From positions 31,952 through 95,951 of the forward strand of contig SKKH01000100.1 in the NCBI GenBank assembly GCA_007121555.1: 64,000 nucleotides of DNA, given 5' to 3'. Position 1 is the first letter of the stretch. Each line of letters starts with the position of its first letter. The notes under the pieces are model-generated. The model did not search any database. It was not told the DNA's origin and saw only the letters and a program-made list of their open reading frames with translations. This DNA is from Gemmatimonadota bacterium (lineage in GTDB: Bacteria; Gemmatimonadota; Gemmatimonadetes; Longimicrobiales; Gaopeijiaceae). A program made the translations under genes and the position numbers. Positions 53,453 through 63,400 of the stretch are shown piece by piece.

Positions 53453-54768
53453 TCAACGCTCGGGAAGGGGCCCGAGCTGGATGTCTCCTCCGACTTCCAG
53501 CTCTGCCCGCAGCTTGGCCCGATGGGCTTCGTCCGAAGCCACCTCCAGCGCCCGTTGATGAAGCCTCAGTCCGTCGTCGGTTCGGCCCCACTGGAGATAG
53601 ACCAGCGCGAGCTCGTTCAGGCCGTTCGTGTACCGCGAGGTCTCGGGCGAGGGATGAAGGGCCTTCAGGTACTCCGACTCCGCCTCCGGAAACCGATGCT
53701 GAAGCCGACGGAGATTGCCCAGATTGGCGTGTGCGAAGTCCCGAATGCGGCTTCCTGAACGGGAGATCCGAAGGGCCGTCTGAAGCTCGGTCTCCGCTTC
53801 CTTCCACCAACCATCGGCGTCGTCCGTGCGTCCCATGGCCTTCAACTCACTGCCCCCCTTGGTCAGGATGTACCCCAGGTTGTTGTGGGTCACCGCGAAT
53901 CGGTTCGGATGCTCTCGGATGAGTGCCCGGTAGATTTCTCGTCCTTTCCGGATGTCGTCCAACCGCTCCGTACAGTGCCAGGCGAAGGCCAGGGCCTGCA
54001 TGGCGGCCGGGTCGTCCTTGCCCAGGAGGGTCACCGCCTCCTGCCCTGCCTGACGAGCTCGGGCTACGACGCCGTCGTCGATTCTTCCGTAGCGATGCCG
54101 CTTCTGGCTGAGGCAACGGGAGATTCCCACCCAGGCGAGCCCTTCCACCCGCCGGTCCAGCTCCAGACGCAGGTGTGCGATCCTGTCCGCCTCGGCCCGG
54201 GCGGCCTCCTGAGCCCTACGGAAGAATCCCAGCGCCCGCTCGTTGCTGGCGGCCCCCTGAAAGGTCGACATGTGGAGGGCTCCCCGGTTGTACCAGGCCA
54301 GTGCATAGAGCGGATCATGCTCCAACGCCTCCGCCAGCAGGGCGTCCACCGCTCCAAATGCCTCGGGATCGCCGACATGGTAGTCGGGGCCGTCCCAGCG
54401 ATGGATCGCCAGGGTAAGGGCCCGGAAGGCCCGCCAGTCCCGGGTCGAGGTGCTACCCGACCCCTCCAGATGCGGCAGCCGGACCGTATCCAGGACGATG
54501 CGGTGGGCCAGCTCCTCGGTGACGTCCTTCAGCTGGTCCGGTCCGGATCCGGCCACCGGAACGCTCCAGGCGTGGAAGGCGCTTCCACCCCGCCGAAGTC
54601 GGGATCGGTGGACGGGTGTCCGAAGGTACGGACGAAGACCGTCCGCTCCCGCCGGATTCTCACCCAGATCGCCACCGCGATCAGGCCGATGGCGATGACG
54701 AGGACGGCGATCTTGAGGAGCTGCCAGGCCCCCGTGAGGATCGGATGCGTCACCAGGGCGTCCCCCAT
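53453..54768 (-). CDS. TPR protein with N-terminal membrane anchor, apparently frameshifted
   Basis: The gene begins at MGDALV (54768) with a transmembrane segment (LLKIAVLVIAIGLIAVAIW), runs through VRTFGHPSTDPDFGGVEA, and then must shift frame near 54570 to continue with SVPVAGSGPDQLKDVTEELAHR and about 330 residues of TPR repeats down to ...GDIQLGPLPER. A deletion of one G in a GCGCC run would account for it. The track shows the halves as separate ORFs (54529-54819 and 53453-54814). If the change is real the protein is broken; it could be a sequencing error. It starts two bases after the gamma-glutamylcyclotransferase-like gene and would be co-transcribed with it. Confidence 0.72.
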
Positions 54769-54770
54769 GG

Positions 54771-55436
54771 TCAGGGTAGCGTCGCGTCGAAAGGGTCGGG
54801 GAGGGCATTCCCATACCATTCCGCTACCAGAGTGGAGCCGTCGGCCAGATAGGTGGTGGCGTCGTACTCCTCTCCGAATTCCGGACCGATCCGGTACGCG
54901 GCGCCCCGGGCGAGTACGATGTCGCGCCAGAGGGGAAGGAGGCGCTCGGGCCCGGCCCCTAGCCAGGGTTCGACCCAGGGAGTGTCGGGCCGGCCGACGT
55001 AGATGAGTGCTTCGGTCGGGAGGAACCCATCCGGTGGGGCCTCGGCCCCGTTCGACTCCAGTTCCTCCGAGGGCGAATCCCAGGACGGGACCGGCTCCAC
55101 CTGCACCCGGACGCGGTCGTAGTACCTCTCGCGCTGGTGGAGCGCGTCCAGGGCGAGGGGGTCCAGTGTGAACAGGACTCCGTTGAAGTGCGCTTCCTCT
55201 CTCCTCTCCAGATTCGCTGCCGCCGCCTCGATGGGCTCGCTGGAATCGTGGAGGCTGGGCTCGTAATGGTCAGGGCGGAGATTGAAGAGCCGGCGATATC
55301 CCCGGACACGGACCGGGAGGAATCGCGCCCGCCGGGCGGCACCCTCGCCCACGGTCCGAGCCAGGGAGGCACGACTCAGGAGCGTCCCGTAGCCGACGAT
55401 TCCGGCGGGCCCCGTGGGAGGAGGTTGGTGGTTCAC
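54771..55436 (-). CDS. Gamma-glutamylcyclotransferase-like protein
   Basis: A protein of about 221 residues. The N-terminus GIVGYGTLLSRASLARTVG is the GGCT/ChaC-type nucleotide-less fold start, and the catalytic-type region RGYRRLFNLRP and the later TLDPLALDALHQRERYYDRVRV are also typical. Such enzymes open gamma-glutamyl peptides to 5-oxoproline. I use the GTG at 55436; the ATG at 55523 used by the track adds 29 unsupported residues. It precedes the TPR gene by two bases. Confidence 0.72.
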   Translation of the reverse strand: MNHQPPPTGPAGIVGYGTLLSRASLARTVGEGAARRARFLPVRVRGYRRLFNLRPDHYEPSLHDSSEPIEAAAANLERREEAHFNGVLFTLDPLALDALHQRERYYDRVRVQVEPVPSWDSPSEELESNGAEAPPDGFLPTEALIYVGRPDTPWVEPWLGAGPERLLPLWRDIVLARGAAYRIGPEFGEEYDATTYLADGSTLVAEWYGNALPDPFDATLP

Positions 55437-55557
55437 ACTGGTATCCTGAAGGGTTGGGAGCCTCGACTTCAGCCGGGAGCAACATGGGGTTCTGCCCGAT
55501 CGCGGCGCTACCGCCCGAGCCACCGCTGAGGGTCGAGACTTCCCTTCGGGGAGTGGT

Positions 55558-55585
55558 TTATAATAAAATCACATTATTCTGTCGC
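55558..55585 (-). promoter_or_regulatory. Possible promoter for the cyclotransferase/TPR unit
   Basis: An unusually AT-rich stretch in GC-rich DNA. On the minus strand GCGACA is followed 16 bases later by TTATAA. Both flanking genes are on the minus strand, so it would drive the cyclotransferase gene about 120 bases away. Confidence 0.3.
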
Positions 55586-55624
55586 GTCTCCAGCTTCCAG
55601 GGGGCCTCGGGGCGAATCGGCCTT

Positions 55625-57019
55625 CTAGCTCCTGGAGAAGGCTTCGTGCGGCGACCCGGCCGTTGAACTCTCCCTGTCGTCCGTGGGCGAGCCGCCGCCT
55701 CGGCTCAGCGCTCCGGCCAGGTCGCCACCCGAGGGCTTCTGGTAGACGCGCAGTCCGAACTCGGGGATGGTGGCCAGGACGTGATCCATGATGTCTCCCT
55801 GGATCCCTTCGTAGACCGGCCACCGGGTGTCGTTGGCGAAGCCGTAGATCTCCATGGGAAGGCCCTCGGGACCCGGCTCCATCTGCCTGACCATGCTGAT
55901 CATGTCGGCGTGAATCCCCGGGTGGCTTCGGATGTACTCGATCAGGTATGCGCGGAAGGTGCCCAGGTTCGTGAGTCGACGCCGGTGGGGGATGAGCCCC
56001 TCCCGAGCCGGGTGCTCGCGGTTGAAGGCCTCCACTTCCTCCCGCTTGCGGCGCATGTAGTCCTCCAGGAGCTCCCACTGCTCGAATCGCTCCATTTCGT
56101 CTTCGGTGAGGAAACGAACGCTGTTCTGATCCAGGAAGACGCACCGCTTGATCCGCCGGCCTCCGGACTCGGTCATCCCTCGCCAGTTCCGGAAGGAGTG
56201 CTCCAGGAATTTGTGGGTGGGGATGTAGGTGAGGGTACGGTCCCAGTTCTGGACGGTGATGGTGTTCAGGGCGATGTCCACCACGTCGCCATCGGCCTGG
56301 AACGGCGACATCTCGATCCAGTCTCCGGTCCGAAGGGTGTCGTTGGTTGTGATCTGTATTCCCGCCACCAGCGAGAGGAGGGTGTCCCGGAAGACCAGGA
56401 GGAGGACCGCGGTCATGGCGCCGAGCCCACCCAGGAAGATGGCTGGATTCCGGTCCATGAGGATGGACACGATGATGATGAGCCCCGCCAGATGGGCCAC
56501 CACGTTGGCCAGTTGGAGGAACCCCTTGATGGGCCGCTCCCGAGCCCGTGGGTTCTGGGTGTAGATCCGGTTAACGCCGTCCAGGAAGGCGTCGAAGGCG
56601 CGGATGACCACCAGGAACATGCTGGCCAGGAGCACCCGGCGCAGGATGTCCAGCGGCGCCTCGGGGAGGTGAGGTACGACCGGAAGACCGAAGTACCAGA
56701 CCAGGAGTGGAAGCCCCCAGGAGAGCCGCTGGGGGAAGCGGGCTTCAAAGAGAGCCTGGTCCCATTGGGCTGGGGTCTGGCGAGCCACGTATTCCACGAA
56801 GCGCAGGATGTAGTGCTGCACGATCCGGAGCAGCACGAGACCGGCCAGAAAGATCCCGAGCAGAGCCAATCCGGTGGCCCATCCCGGATTCGCCTGGGCC
56901 CAGGCCTGGAGCCCCTCCAGCCAGGGCGCCCAGGGCTCCGGGGCGTCCGGGCCGTCCGGCGCACCGAAGGTGGACTGGAGGGACGTTGGCACGACGCTGA
57001 CGTTCCACTCGTTGGTCAA
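55625..57019 (-). CDS. YbdG-like MscS mechanosensitive channel
   Basis: A 464-residue MscS-family channel with several N-terminal transmembrane segments and the pore/beta domain in DRNPAIFLGGLGAMTAVLLLVFRDTLLSLVAGIQITTNDTLRTGDWI, followed by FQADGDVVDIALNTITVQNWD. The long cytoplasmic part (DYMRRKREEVEAFNREHPAREG) with LPMEIYGF near the end matches YbdG-type mini-conductance channels. It protects against osmotic downshock. Confidence 0.9.
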   Translation of the reverse strand: MTNEWNVSVVPTSLQSTFGAPDGPDAPEPWAPWLEGLQAWAQANPGWATGLALLGIFLAGLVLLRIVQHYILRFVEYVARQTPAQWDQALFEARFPQRLSWGLPLLVWYFGLPVVPHLPEAPLDILRRVLLASMFLVVIRAFDAFLDGVNRIYTQNPRARERPIKGFLQLANVVAHLAGLIIIVSILMDRNPAIFLGGLGAMTAVLLLVFRDTLLSLVAGIQITTNDTLRTGDWIEMSPFQADGDVVDIALNTITVQNWDRTLTYIPTHKFLEHSFRNWRGMTESGGRRIKRCVFLDQNSVRFLTEDEMERFEQWELLEDYMRRKREEVEAFNREHPAREGLIPHRRRLTNLGTFRAYLIEYIRSHPGIHADMISMVRQMEPGPEGLPMEIYGFANDTRWPVYEGIQGDIMDHVLATIPEFGLRVYQKPSGGDLAGALSRGGGSPTDDRESSTAGSPHEAFSRS

Positions 57020-57159
57020 GTTCGTCTTCCCGTTTCTTCGGCGCAGGCGTTGGAAGCCCGGCCATGGTTCGATGTCCCGGTCCCTGGACAGAAGGCCTTC
57101 GGAGTGCCCACTCTCAAAATAGACACAGCCCGCAGCATATCACGAATGGAGATTGCCCC

Positions 57160-59397
57160 ATGCGTTGCTCTACCTCCCAGACCTCCCGATGCCAGCGTTC
57201 GGAAAGGGTGCACCCACGCCCGCGTCCTGTCCAGGCTTCGGCGCTGTCCCCCGACCGCCTATCCCCCATCCAGACTTGGCCCGTCGGGGATGGCTCCCCT
57301 GCGCGCTTGCTCTCCCTGGGCACGCTGCTTCTCGTGATCGGCCTTCTTCTTCCCGGAGCGCCCGTGTTCGCACAGGAGGCGGGAGCACCGGAGGCTCCGG
57401 CCGCCGACGCTCCGGCCGCCACCGAGCGCCTCTCTCTGGCTCACCACCTGGAGTGGGAGACGCTCCAGTCGCCACGGATCTCCCCCGACGGCCGACAGAT
57501 CGTGTACACCCGGCGGTTCAGGGATCCAGTGGGAGATGGGTGGGACAACGAACTCTGGGTCATGAACGCCGATGGGAGCCGGAACCGGCTCCTGGGAGAG
57601 GGCTCGGATCCCCGGTGGTCTCCAGATGGGGAGCGGATCGCCTACCTGCGTGAGGGGAGGCCGGGCGGCACCCAGATCTGGGTGCGCTGGATGGACGAGG
57701 AGGGAGCCGCGAGCCAGGTGACCCGTATGGAGCATGGGCCCTCCAGCCTCCGCTGGTCCCCGGACGGGCGGACCCTGGCCTTCCAGGCCCCGGTGCCCGC
57801 GGCGCCGGATCCGAGCTGGCGGATCGACCTGCCCGATCGACCGGGTGGGGCGGAATGGACTGAGGACGCCCACGTGGAGGACCGGATCCACTACCGGCGA
57901 GACGGCACCGGAATTCTTCCTCGAACCTACCAGCAGCTCTTCGTGGTCTCTGCGGAGGGAGGGTCACCGCGGCAGGTCACCCATGGGGACTGGGATCACG
58001 GTGCACCCCGGTGGACCTTCGACGGCCAGCGCCTGGTCTTTCAGTCCCTTCGGGTGGAGGATGCGGATCGCCAGTGGCGACACTCGGAGATCTACGACGT
58101 GGAGGTGGCCACCCGGGAGATCCGTCAGCTTACCGATCGCCGGGGGCCCGATGGGAGTCCGGTCCCCTCGCCCGACGGACGGCACATCGCCCTCGTGGGC
58201 CATGAGTTCACCCGGGACACCTTCTACGAGCAGAAGCTCTGGGTCATGGACTCCGACGGCCAGAACCTTCGGGAACTGGCCGCTGAGCTGGACCGGACCC
58301 CCCGCAACCCCCGCTGGGCCCCCGATGGGAGCGGGGTCTATTTCGATGCGGAGGACCGGGGGCATCGACACGTCTTCTTTGCCTCGCTGGATGGGGGCCT
58401 CGAGCAGGTGACTGACGGGACCCAGGTCGTGACCCTCACCGGGATGGCGGACGACGGCACCGCGGTGGGCACCCTGACCACGGCCCACGACCCGGGGAGT
58501 CTCATCCGCCTGGACCGGGGCGAGGGAGGGGTCGGCTCAGCCCGGAGTCCCACCGTCCTCCTTTCCAGCAATGCGGAGCTACTGGCCCGGGTGGAGCTCG
58601 GCGAGGTCGAGGAGATCTGGTACGAGTCCTTCGATGGCACCGAGGTCCAGGGCTGGATCGTCAAGCCGCCCGAATTCGATCCCAATGAGCGCTATCCCCT
58701 GATCCTCGCCATCCACGGCGGCCCTCACATCATGTGGGACGTGGGCTTCGATTTCGCCTGGCAGGAGCACGCCTCGAACAATTACGTGGTCCTCTACACC
58801 AACCCCCGGGGCAGCTCGGGGTACGGCAGCGCCTTCGGGAACGAGATCGATCACGCCTACCCTGGAGGGGACTACGACGATCTCATGATCGGGGTGGATT
58901 CTCTCCTGGCCCGGGGATACATCGACGAAGAGAACCTCTTCGTGTACGGGGGAAGTGGAGGTGGGGTGCTCACCGCCTGGATCGTGGGCCACACCGACCG
59001 GTTCACGGCAGCGGTGTCCAAGGCCCCCGTGATCAACTGGATGTCCTTCGTGGGGACCACGGATGGCTCGGGGTGGTACCGGAACTTCCGGGAGTTGCCC
59101 TGGGATGACCCCTCGGAGCACCTGGAGCGGTCTCCCCTCATGTACGTGGGGAACGTGACCACACCCACCATGCTCATGACCCATGAACGGGATCTCCGGA
59201 CGCCCATCAGCCAGAGCGAGGAGTACTACATGGCTCTGCAGATGGAAGGTGTACCCACCGCCATGGTTCGACTCAAGGACGGGTGGCATCACCGCCGCGA
59301 GCCTCCCTCCAACTTCTACCGGGTCCAGCTCTACCTGCGGAACTGGTTCGAGCGCCACATGGTGGGGGAGACCCCGGCCACGGCCGACGGGCTATGA
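57160..59397 (+). CDS. Secreted S9-family peptidase with TolB-type propeller
   Basis: A 745-residue prolyl-oligopeptidase-family enzyme. The N-terminus has a long Arg/Ser-rich leader and then a hydrophobic segment (LLSLGTLLLVIGLLLPGAPVFAQ), a signal peptide. Then come TolB-like propeller repeats (for example PRISPDGRQIVYTRR) and a hydrolase domain with IHGGPH, the catalytic serine in YGGSGGGVLT, Asp in THERDLRTP and His in DGWHHRREPPS. The start at 57160 has GGAGA upstream. It acts outside the cytoplasm in peptide breakdown. Confidence 0.88.
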   Translation: MRCSTSQTSRCQRSERVHPRPRPVQASALSPDRLSPIQTWPVGDGSPARLLSLGTLLLVIGLLLPGAPVFAQEAGAPEAPAADAPAATERLSLAHHLEWETLQSPRISPDGRQIVYTRRFRDPVGDGWDNELWVMNADGSRNRLLGEGSDPRWSPDGERIAYLREGRPGGTQIWVRWMDEEGAASQVTRMEHGPSSLRWSPDGRTLAFQAPVPAAPDPSWRIDLPDRPGGAEWTEDAHVEDRIHYRRDGTGILPRTYQQLFVVSAEGGSPRQVTHGDWDHGAPRWTFDGQRLVFQSLRVEDADRQWRHSEIYDVEVATREIRQLTDRRGPDGSPVPSPDGRHIALVGHEFTRDTFYEQKLWVMDSDGQNLRELAAELDRTPRNPRWAPDGSGVYFDAEDRGHRHVFFASLDGGLEQVTDGTQVVTLTGMADDGTAVGTLTTAHDPGSLIRLDRGEGGVGSARSPTVLLSSNAELLARVELGEVEEIWYESFDGTEVQGWIVKPPEFDPNERYPLILAIHGGPHIMWDVGFDFAWQEHASNNYVVLYTNPRGSSGYGSAFGNEIDHAYPGGDYDDLMIGVDSLLARGYIDEENLFVYGGSGGGVLTAWIVGHTDRFTAAVSKAPVINWMSFVGTTDGSGWYRNFRELPWDDPSEHLERSPLMYVGNVTTPTMLMTHERDLRTPISQSEEYYMALQMEGVPTAMVRLKDGWHHRREPPSNFYRVQLYLRNWFERHMVGETPATADGL

Positions 59398-59465
59398 GGG
59401 CTGTCGAACAAGTGGAGTGATCCCCGTCGGAAGCGCCGGGCCGCCGAATCCAGGGCCGTGCGCCC

Positions 59466-60383
59466 TCATCCCTCCGACTCGCCCTCGTCCAAATCGGGCC
59501 CTGACCGGCCGACGGGTTCGGCGATCCTGCGGAAGACCGGCTCCGAGGGTGTCCATGGCTCCAGGGGCCAGCGTCCTTCGGGGAGGGTTTCGTGTGCGCC
59601 CAGCACGAGCCCTCCTCCCCTCTCCAGCCGAGCGAGGAGCCCGGAGAGGATCCGCCTCTGTTCGTCCTCCTCGAAGTAGGTGAAGACGAGATTCCGACAG
59701 AGGATCAGGTGGAAGGACTCGTCGGGCAGTTCCCGGCGCAGATCGGCCTGCCGGAACTCCACTCCCTCGCTGAACTCCGGCCGAAGGCGGTACTCGTCCC
59801 CCCCGGGCTCGAAGGCCCGCTTGCGGTGGGTGTCGGGAAGCTCCCGGAGGGTCCCGGACGGGTAGGAGGCCTGACGGGCTCGGTCCAGGACGACCGGGTC
59901 CACGTCCGTCGCCAGGATCCGGAGTTCGGCGTCGGGAGGACGGGTGGAGGGCTCGAGTCGCCAGAGGATGGCCAGGGTGTAGGGCTCCTCCCCGGAGGCG
60001 CAGCCGGCGGACCAGATTCGCAACCGCGCGTCCTCCCCGGCCCGAGCGACCCCATCGGCCAGTGCGGGGAGGACCTCGGACGACAGGAACCGGAAGACGC
60101 CCCGGTCCCTGTGGAAGCGGGAGATAGTGACCCGGCAGAGGGTCGCCAGGTGCTCCCACTCCCGGGGCTCCTTCTGGAGATGAGATCGGTACGCCTCGGG
60201 TCCCTCCAGCCCCAGCTCGACGATCCGGTCGCGGATCCTGCGGCACACCTGGCGACGAACCTTTCGGAATCCCTGCCACCGCATCCCCATGTGGGGGAGC
60301 GCCCACTGGAGGAAGGCCACGCAGCTGCGATCATCCATGGCCGGGTTCGTACCTCCCTCGAAGGACCTCTCCTGGTCTGCCAC
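59466..60383 (-). CDS. CheR-type protein-glutamate methyltransferase
   Basis: A 305-residue CheR. Motifs are the N-terminal four-helix part, then ISRFHRDRGVFRFL, SAGCASGEEPYTLAIL (SAM-binding), LATDVDPVVLDRAR, and the FHLILCRNLVFTYF block typical of chemotaxis methyltransferases. The GTG at 60383 has GGAAGGA before it. No CheB, CheA, CheW or MCP gene is in the window. It starts 41 bases after the membrane patatin, suggesting that they share a transcript, and it may modify a non-chemotactic receptor. Confidence 0.88.
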   Translation of the reverse strand: MADQERSFEGGTNPAMDDRSCVAFLQWALPHMGMRWQGFRKVRRQVCRRIRDRIVELGLEGPEAYRSHLQKEPREWEHLATLCRVTISRFHRDRGVFRFLSSEVLPALADGVARAGEDARLRIWSAGCASGEEPYTLAILWRLEPSTRPPDAELRILATDVDPVVLDRARQASYPSGTLRELPDTHRKRAFEPGGDEYRLRPEFSEGVEFRQADLRRELPDESFHLILCRNLVFTYFEEDEQRRILSGLLARLERGGGLVLGAHETLPEGRWPLEPWTPSEPVFRRIAEPVGRSGPDLDEGESEG

Positions 60384-60424
60384 CCGATCCTTCCTCCGAG
60401 GCGGTCCGTCCCGCAGTCATCGGG

Positions 60425-63400
60425 TCACGGGGTTGGCTCGGGCCCTTCGTCGTCTTGGGTCTCGGGGGTCCTACCCGACGGCAGCCACGCCATCCAGATC
60501 CGGGATCCCTGGGAAGCCTCCCGGGAGGACGCGACGGCCCCTTCCTCCGAAGCATCTCCGTTCGACGGCGGGGTCATGGCTTCGGATGCAGCCAGCGCCT
60601 GAACGACCCGTGTCGGCACCGCATCCTCTTCGACTTCCCGGAAGGCCGCCGATCGGTAGAGCTGCACCTCGTTGGCCAGGTCCTTCTTTTCGGTGGCTCC
60701 GTCGCCCTCTCTTCCCTCGATGAGGACGAAGTATCCTCCCATGGGGTCGCCCCTGGGATCGTTCACTACATCCGGACGTCCTGGAGCGCCGGCCTCGGGC
60801 GAGGTCGCGGAGCCGGCCGCATCGGGCGTAGTGAGGGCCCGCAGGAAGCTTCCGCCGATTCCCGCTCCCCAGAGTCCGGCGGGCACGAAGAAGTCCTCGG
60901 TGCGCCAGGCCAGATCCCCATTCACCGGGATGGCGGTGAGTTGGGCCACCTGGATGGGATAGCCCCGGTCGAGGTAGGTCAGGCTCAGGTAGTAGGGAAT
61001 CACCCTCCGCGCCTCTTCCAGGAGGATGTCGGCTCCGCTCCATCCCCTGAAGGCCAGAGCCTCTTCGGAGGACAGGGGCGCGCCTACCTTCGCGGTGGAG
61101 ATCCAGTCCTCCTCCCGGCCCCCCACCCCGAAATGACGTTCCACGAAGCGGGTGAAGGGTCTGGGGTGCATGGTCCGGAGCACGGGCCACCAGAGGCGGA
61201 AGAGGGGGGCCGAGGTCCAGCGGGCGAAGTAGTTCATGAGCCCGAGGTACAGGGGGTGGTTCGCTCGGAGTTCCAGCTCCTCCCGCGTATAGACCTCCTG
61301 CATGAGGAGGAGGACCCTGCGTACGAGGTGGAGGGCCGGCCCCAGGTCCGCCGGATCCATGGCCGCGGCTTCCGCTTCCCGCTCCGCGTCCGAGTCCCGC
61401 TTCGAACTCCCGGGATCCAGATCCCCGATCTCCCGGAAGACCTGGCGCCTCAGATTCGTGCACTCCGGGTCCCGGAGGAGCTTGTCGATCTCCCCGATCC
61501 GGTCCGAGAAGAGGGAGAGGCGCTCGGCGAATCCCTCCGGCACGGGCTGCCACTCCCGCCGGGCCTGGAGGAAGAGGCCCGGAACCGGTGGTCGTCCCTG
61601 GAGCTCGCGGGCTCCGGAGCTGAAGGCGGCCCGGGCCACATGCTCGCCCAACCGCCGGTAGGCTTCCCACTGTGCTTCGTCGTAGAATTGGTCCCCGGTG
61701 GACTCGTGGGGGAAGACTGGATTCCGGGCCCTGTACTGAGCTACGTCGGCCGGCTCGTCTCCGGTCACCGTGGGCTTGATGAGGAGAAGGATGCCCGTGT
61801 CTCCCTCGGGATAATGGATGTCTCCGGCCACCATGGCCTGTCTGGAGCGGCCGGACTCGTCGGGCCGGAGGGGAGAGAGGTCGATCTGGATGTCCACCCC
61901 GAAGTCTGCCCGCACCCGACGGACCAGGTTGCCCAGGTCATTGAATTCCACGTCGGGGTCCATCCCACAGTCCGAGGCCACGATGAACCGGCAGTGCCTC
62001 CGGATCAGCTCGTAGACCGCCATGTTCTCGAAGTGCCCCCCGTCGGAGAGATGGACCTGGGGTCCGTCGGCCCGGGCGTGCCCGAACAGCTCCAGGAAGA
62101 AGGGCCATCCGCTGAGTCCCATGGGATTCGAGCGGGCCGAGCGGGAAGGAGTCCGTGAATCGGCCCCTTCGTCCGGAGCCACCCCCGGGAGCCAGAGCCC
62201 CAGACGGAGGTTGAAGGCCGCCATGAGGAAGGTGACGGCGGGGCCCAGGCCCCGGGAGCGATCGCCCATCAGGGGGTTGAAGGCCGCGGCCGAGGCGGTG
62301 GCGGCGGCCGAAAGGGTGGGGCTGTCCCCCTCCCACTCCCGGGCTCGCCCGTCCACCGAGAATCCAGCCGGCGCGAGCACCGCACTCCGGGCCCCCCTGT
62401 GGAGTCCGCCCAACTCCCTCGACGAGAGGTCATTGGCGGCACAGCAGATCAGGTGGCAGGGGCCCGAGCGCGGCACCGCCGAGAGTTCCACGTCGTCGTC
62501 CCGCTGCTCCTCCGTTCGGCCCCGCGCTCGGGGGTCGGGGTTGGAGGCCCCGAGATACGCCCTGGAGATGCGGGCCCGGTAAAAGGTGTGGAGTCCCACC
62601 TCGTTGGGATCGAAGAAGACGAGGATGAGGAGGAGTGCCAGGGTCGCCGCGCCTCCCAGGATAAGCTGCCCCGAAGCGGTGGGGGTCGCCGCTTCCAGCG
62701 CCAGGAGCGCCACCATGAGACACACGAGGAGGAGAGCGATGGCCAGGTAGGCCAGAAGCGCCGGGAGGACGGGCCGGAGCCGCTGCAGCAGGGTGCGGCC
62801 CACGGCGGCCGTGAACTCCCCGCTCATCCGCTTCTGAAGCTGGGAGAAGAGCCAGACCGTGAGCCCCGTGCTCCCCACCAGGCCCGCGGTGATCTCGGCC
62901 TCGAACCCGAGCCGGGCCCATTCCCAGAGAAGAATGCTCACCCACCAGAGGAGGACGGCCCCGATCCAGACCCCCGCCAGGAGGAGTAGACGGGCATGGA
63001 GGCGGTCGAAGGCACTCCGGTCGAGCCGGTCCTGATGGGTCCGGATCCTCCGAGAACCCAGGAAACGCCCCAGAGAGAAGAGGAGGCTCAGGATGACCCA
63101 TACCACCACCGGGGTCAGGAGGAGGGTCCATCCGGAGACCCCGGCGTCCACCAGGGGAACGGGAAGTCCCACGGCTCCTCCGAAGGGTTCATCCGCGCCC
63201 GTGGCGAAGGGGGGCGCGCCATCAAGAGCAAAGGGCGCCGAGGGGTGGTGGAGAAGGGCGAGCCAGAGTCCCACGGTCAGCGCAAGGCAGACGAGAAGCG
63301 CCCGCACATACTTCCCCAGGGACAGCTCCTCTCCCAGCCGTCGCCAGCTCCTCTCCATGGCGCTCATGGCGACGGCCGTGAGCACACCGAAGAGGATGGT

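Noticed and set aside
60455-62158. 567-residue plus-strand ORF opposite the patatin
   Set aside because: Antisense shadow of the open patatin frame, without a domain.
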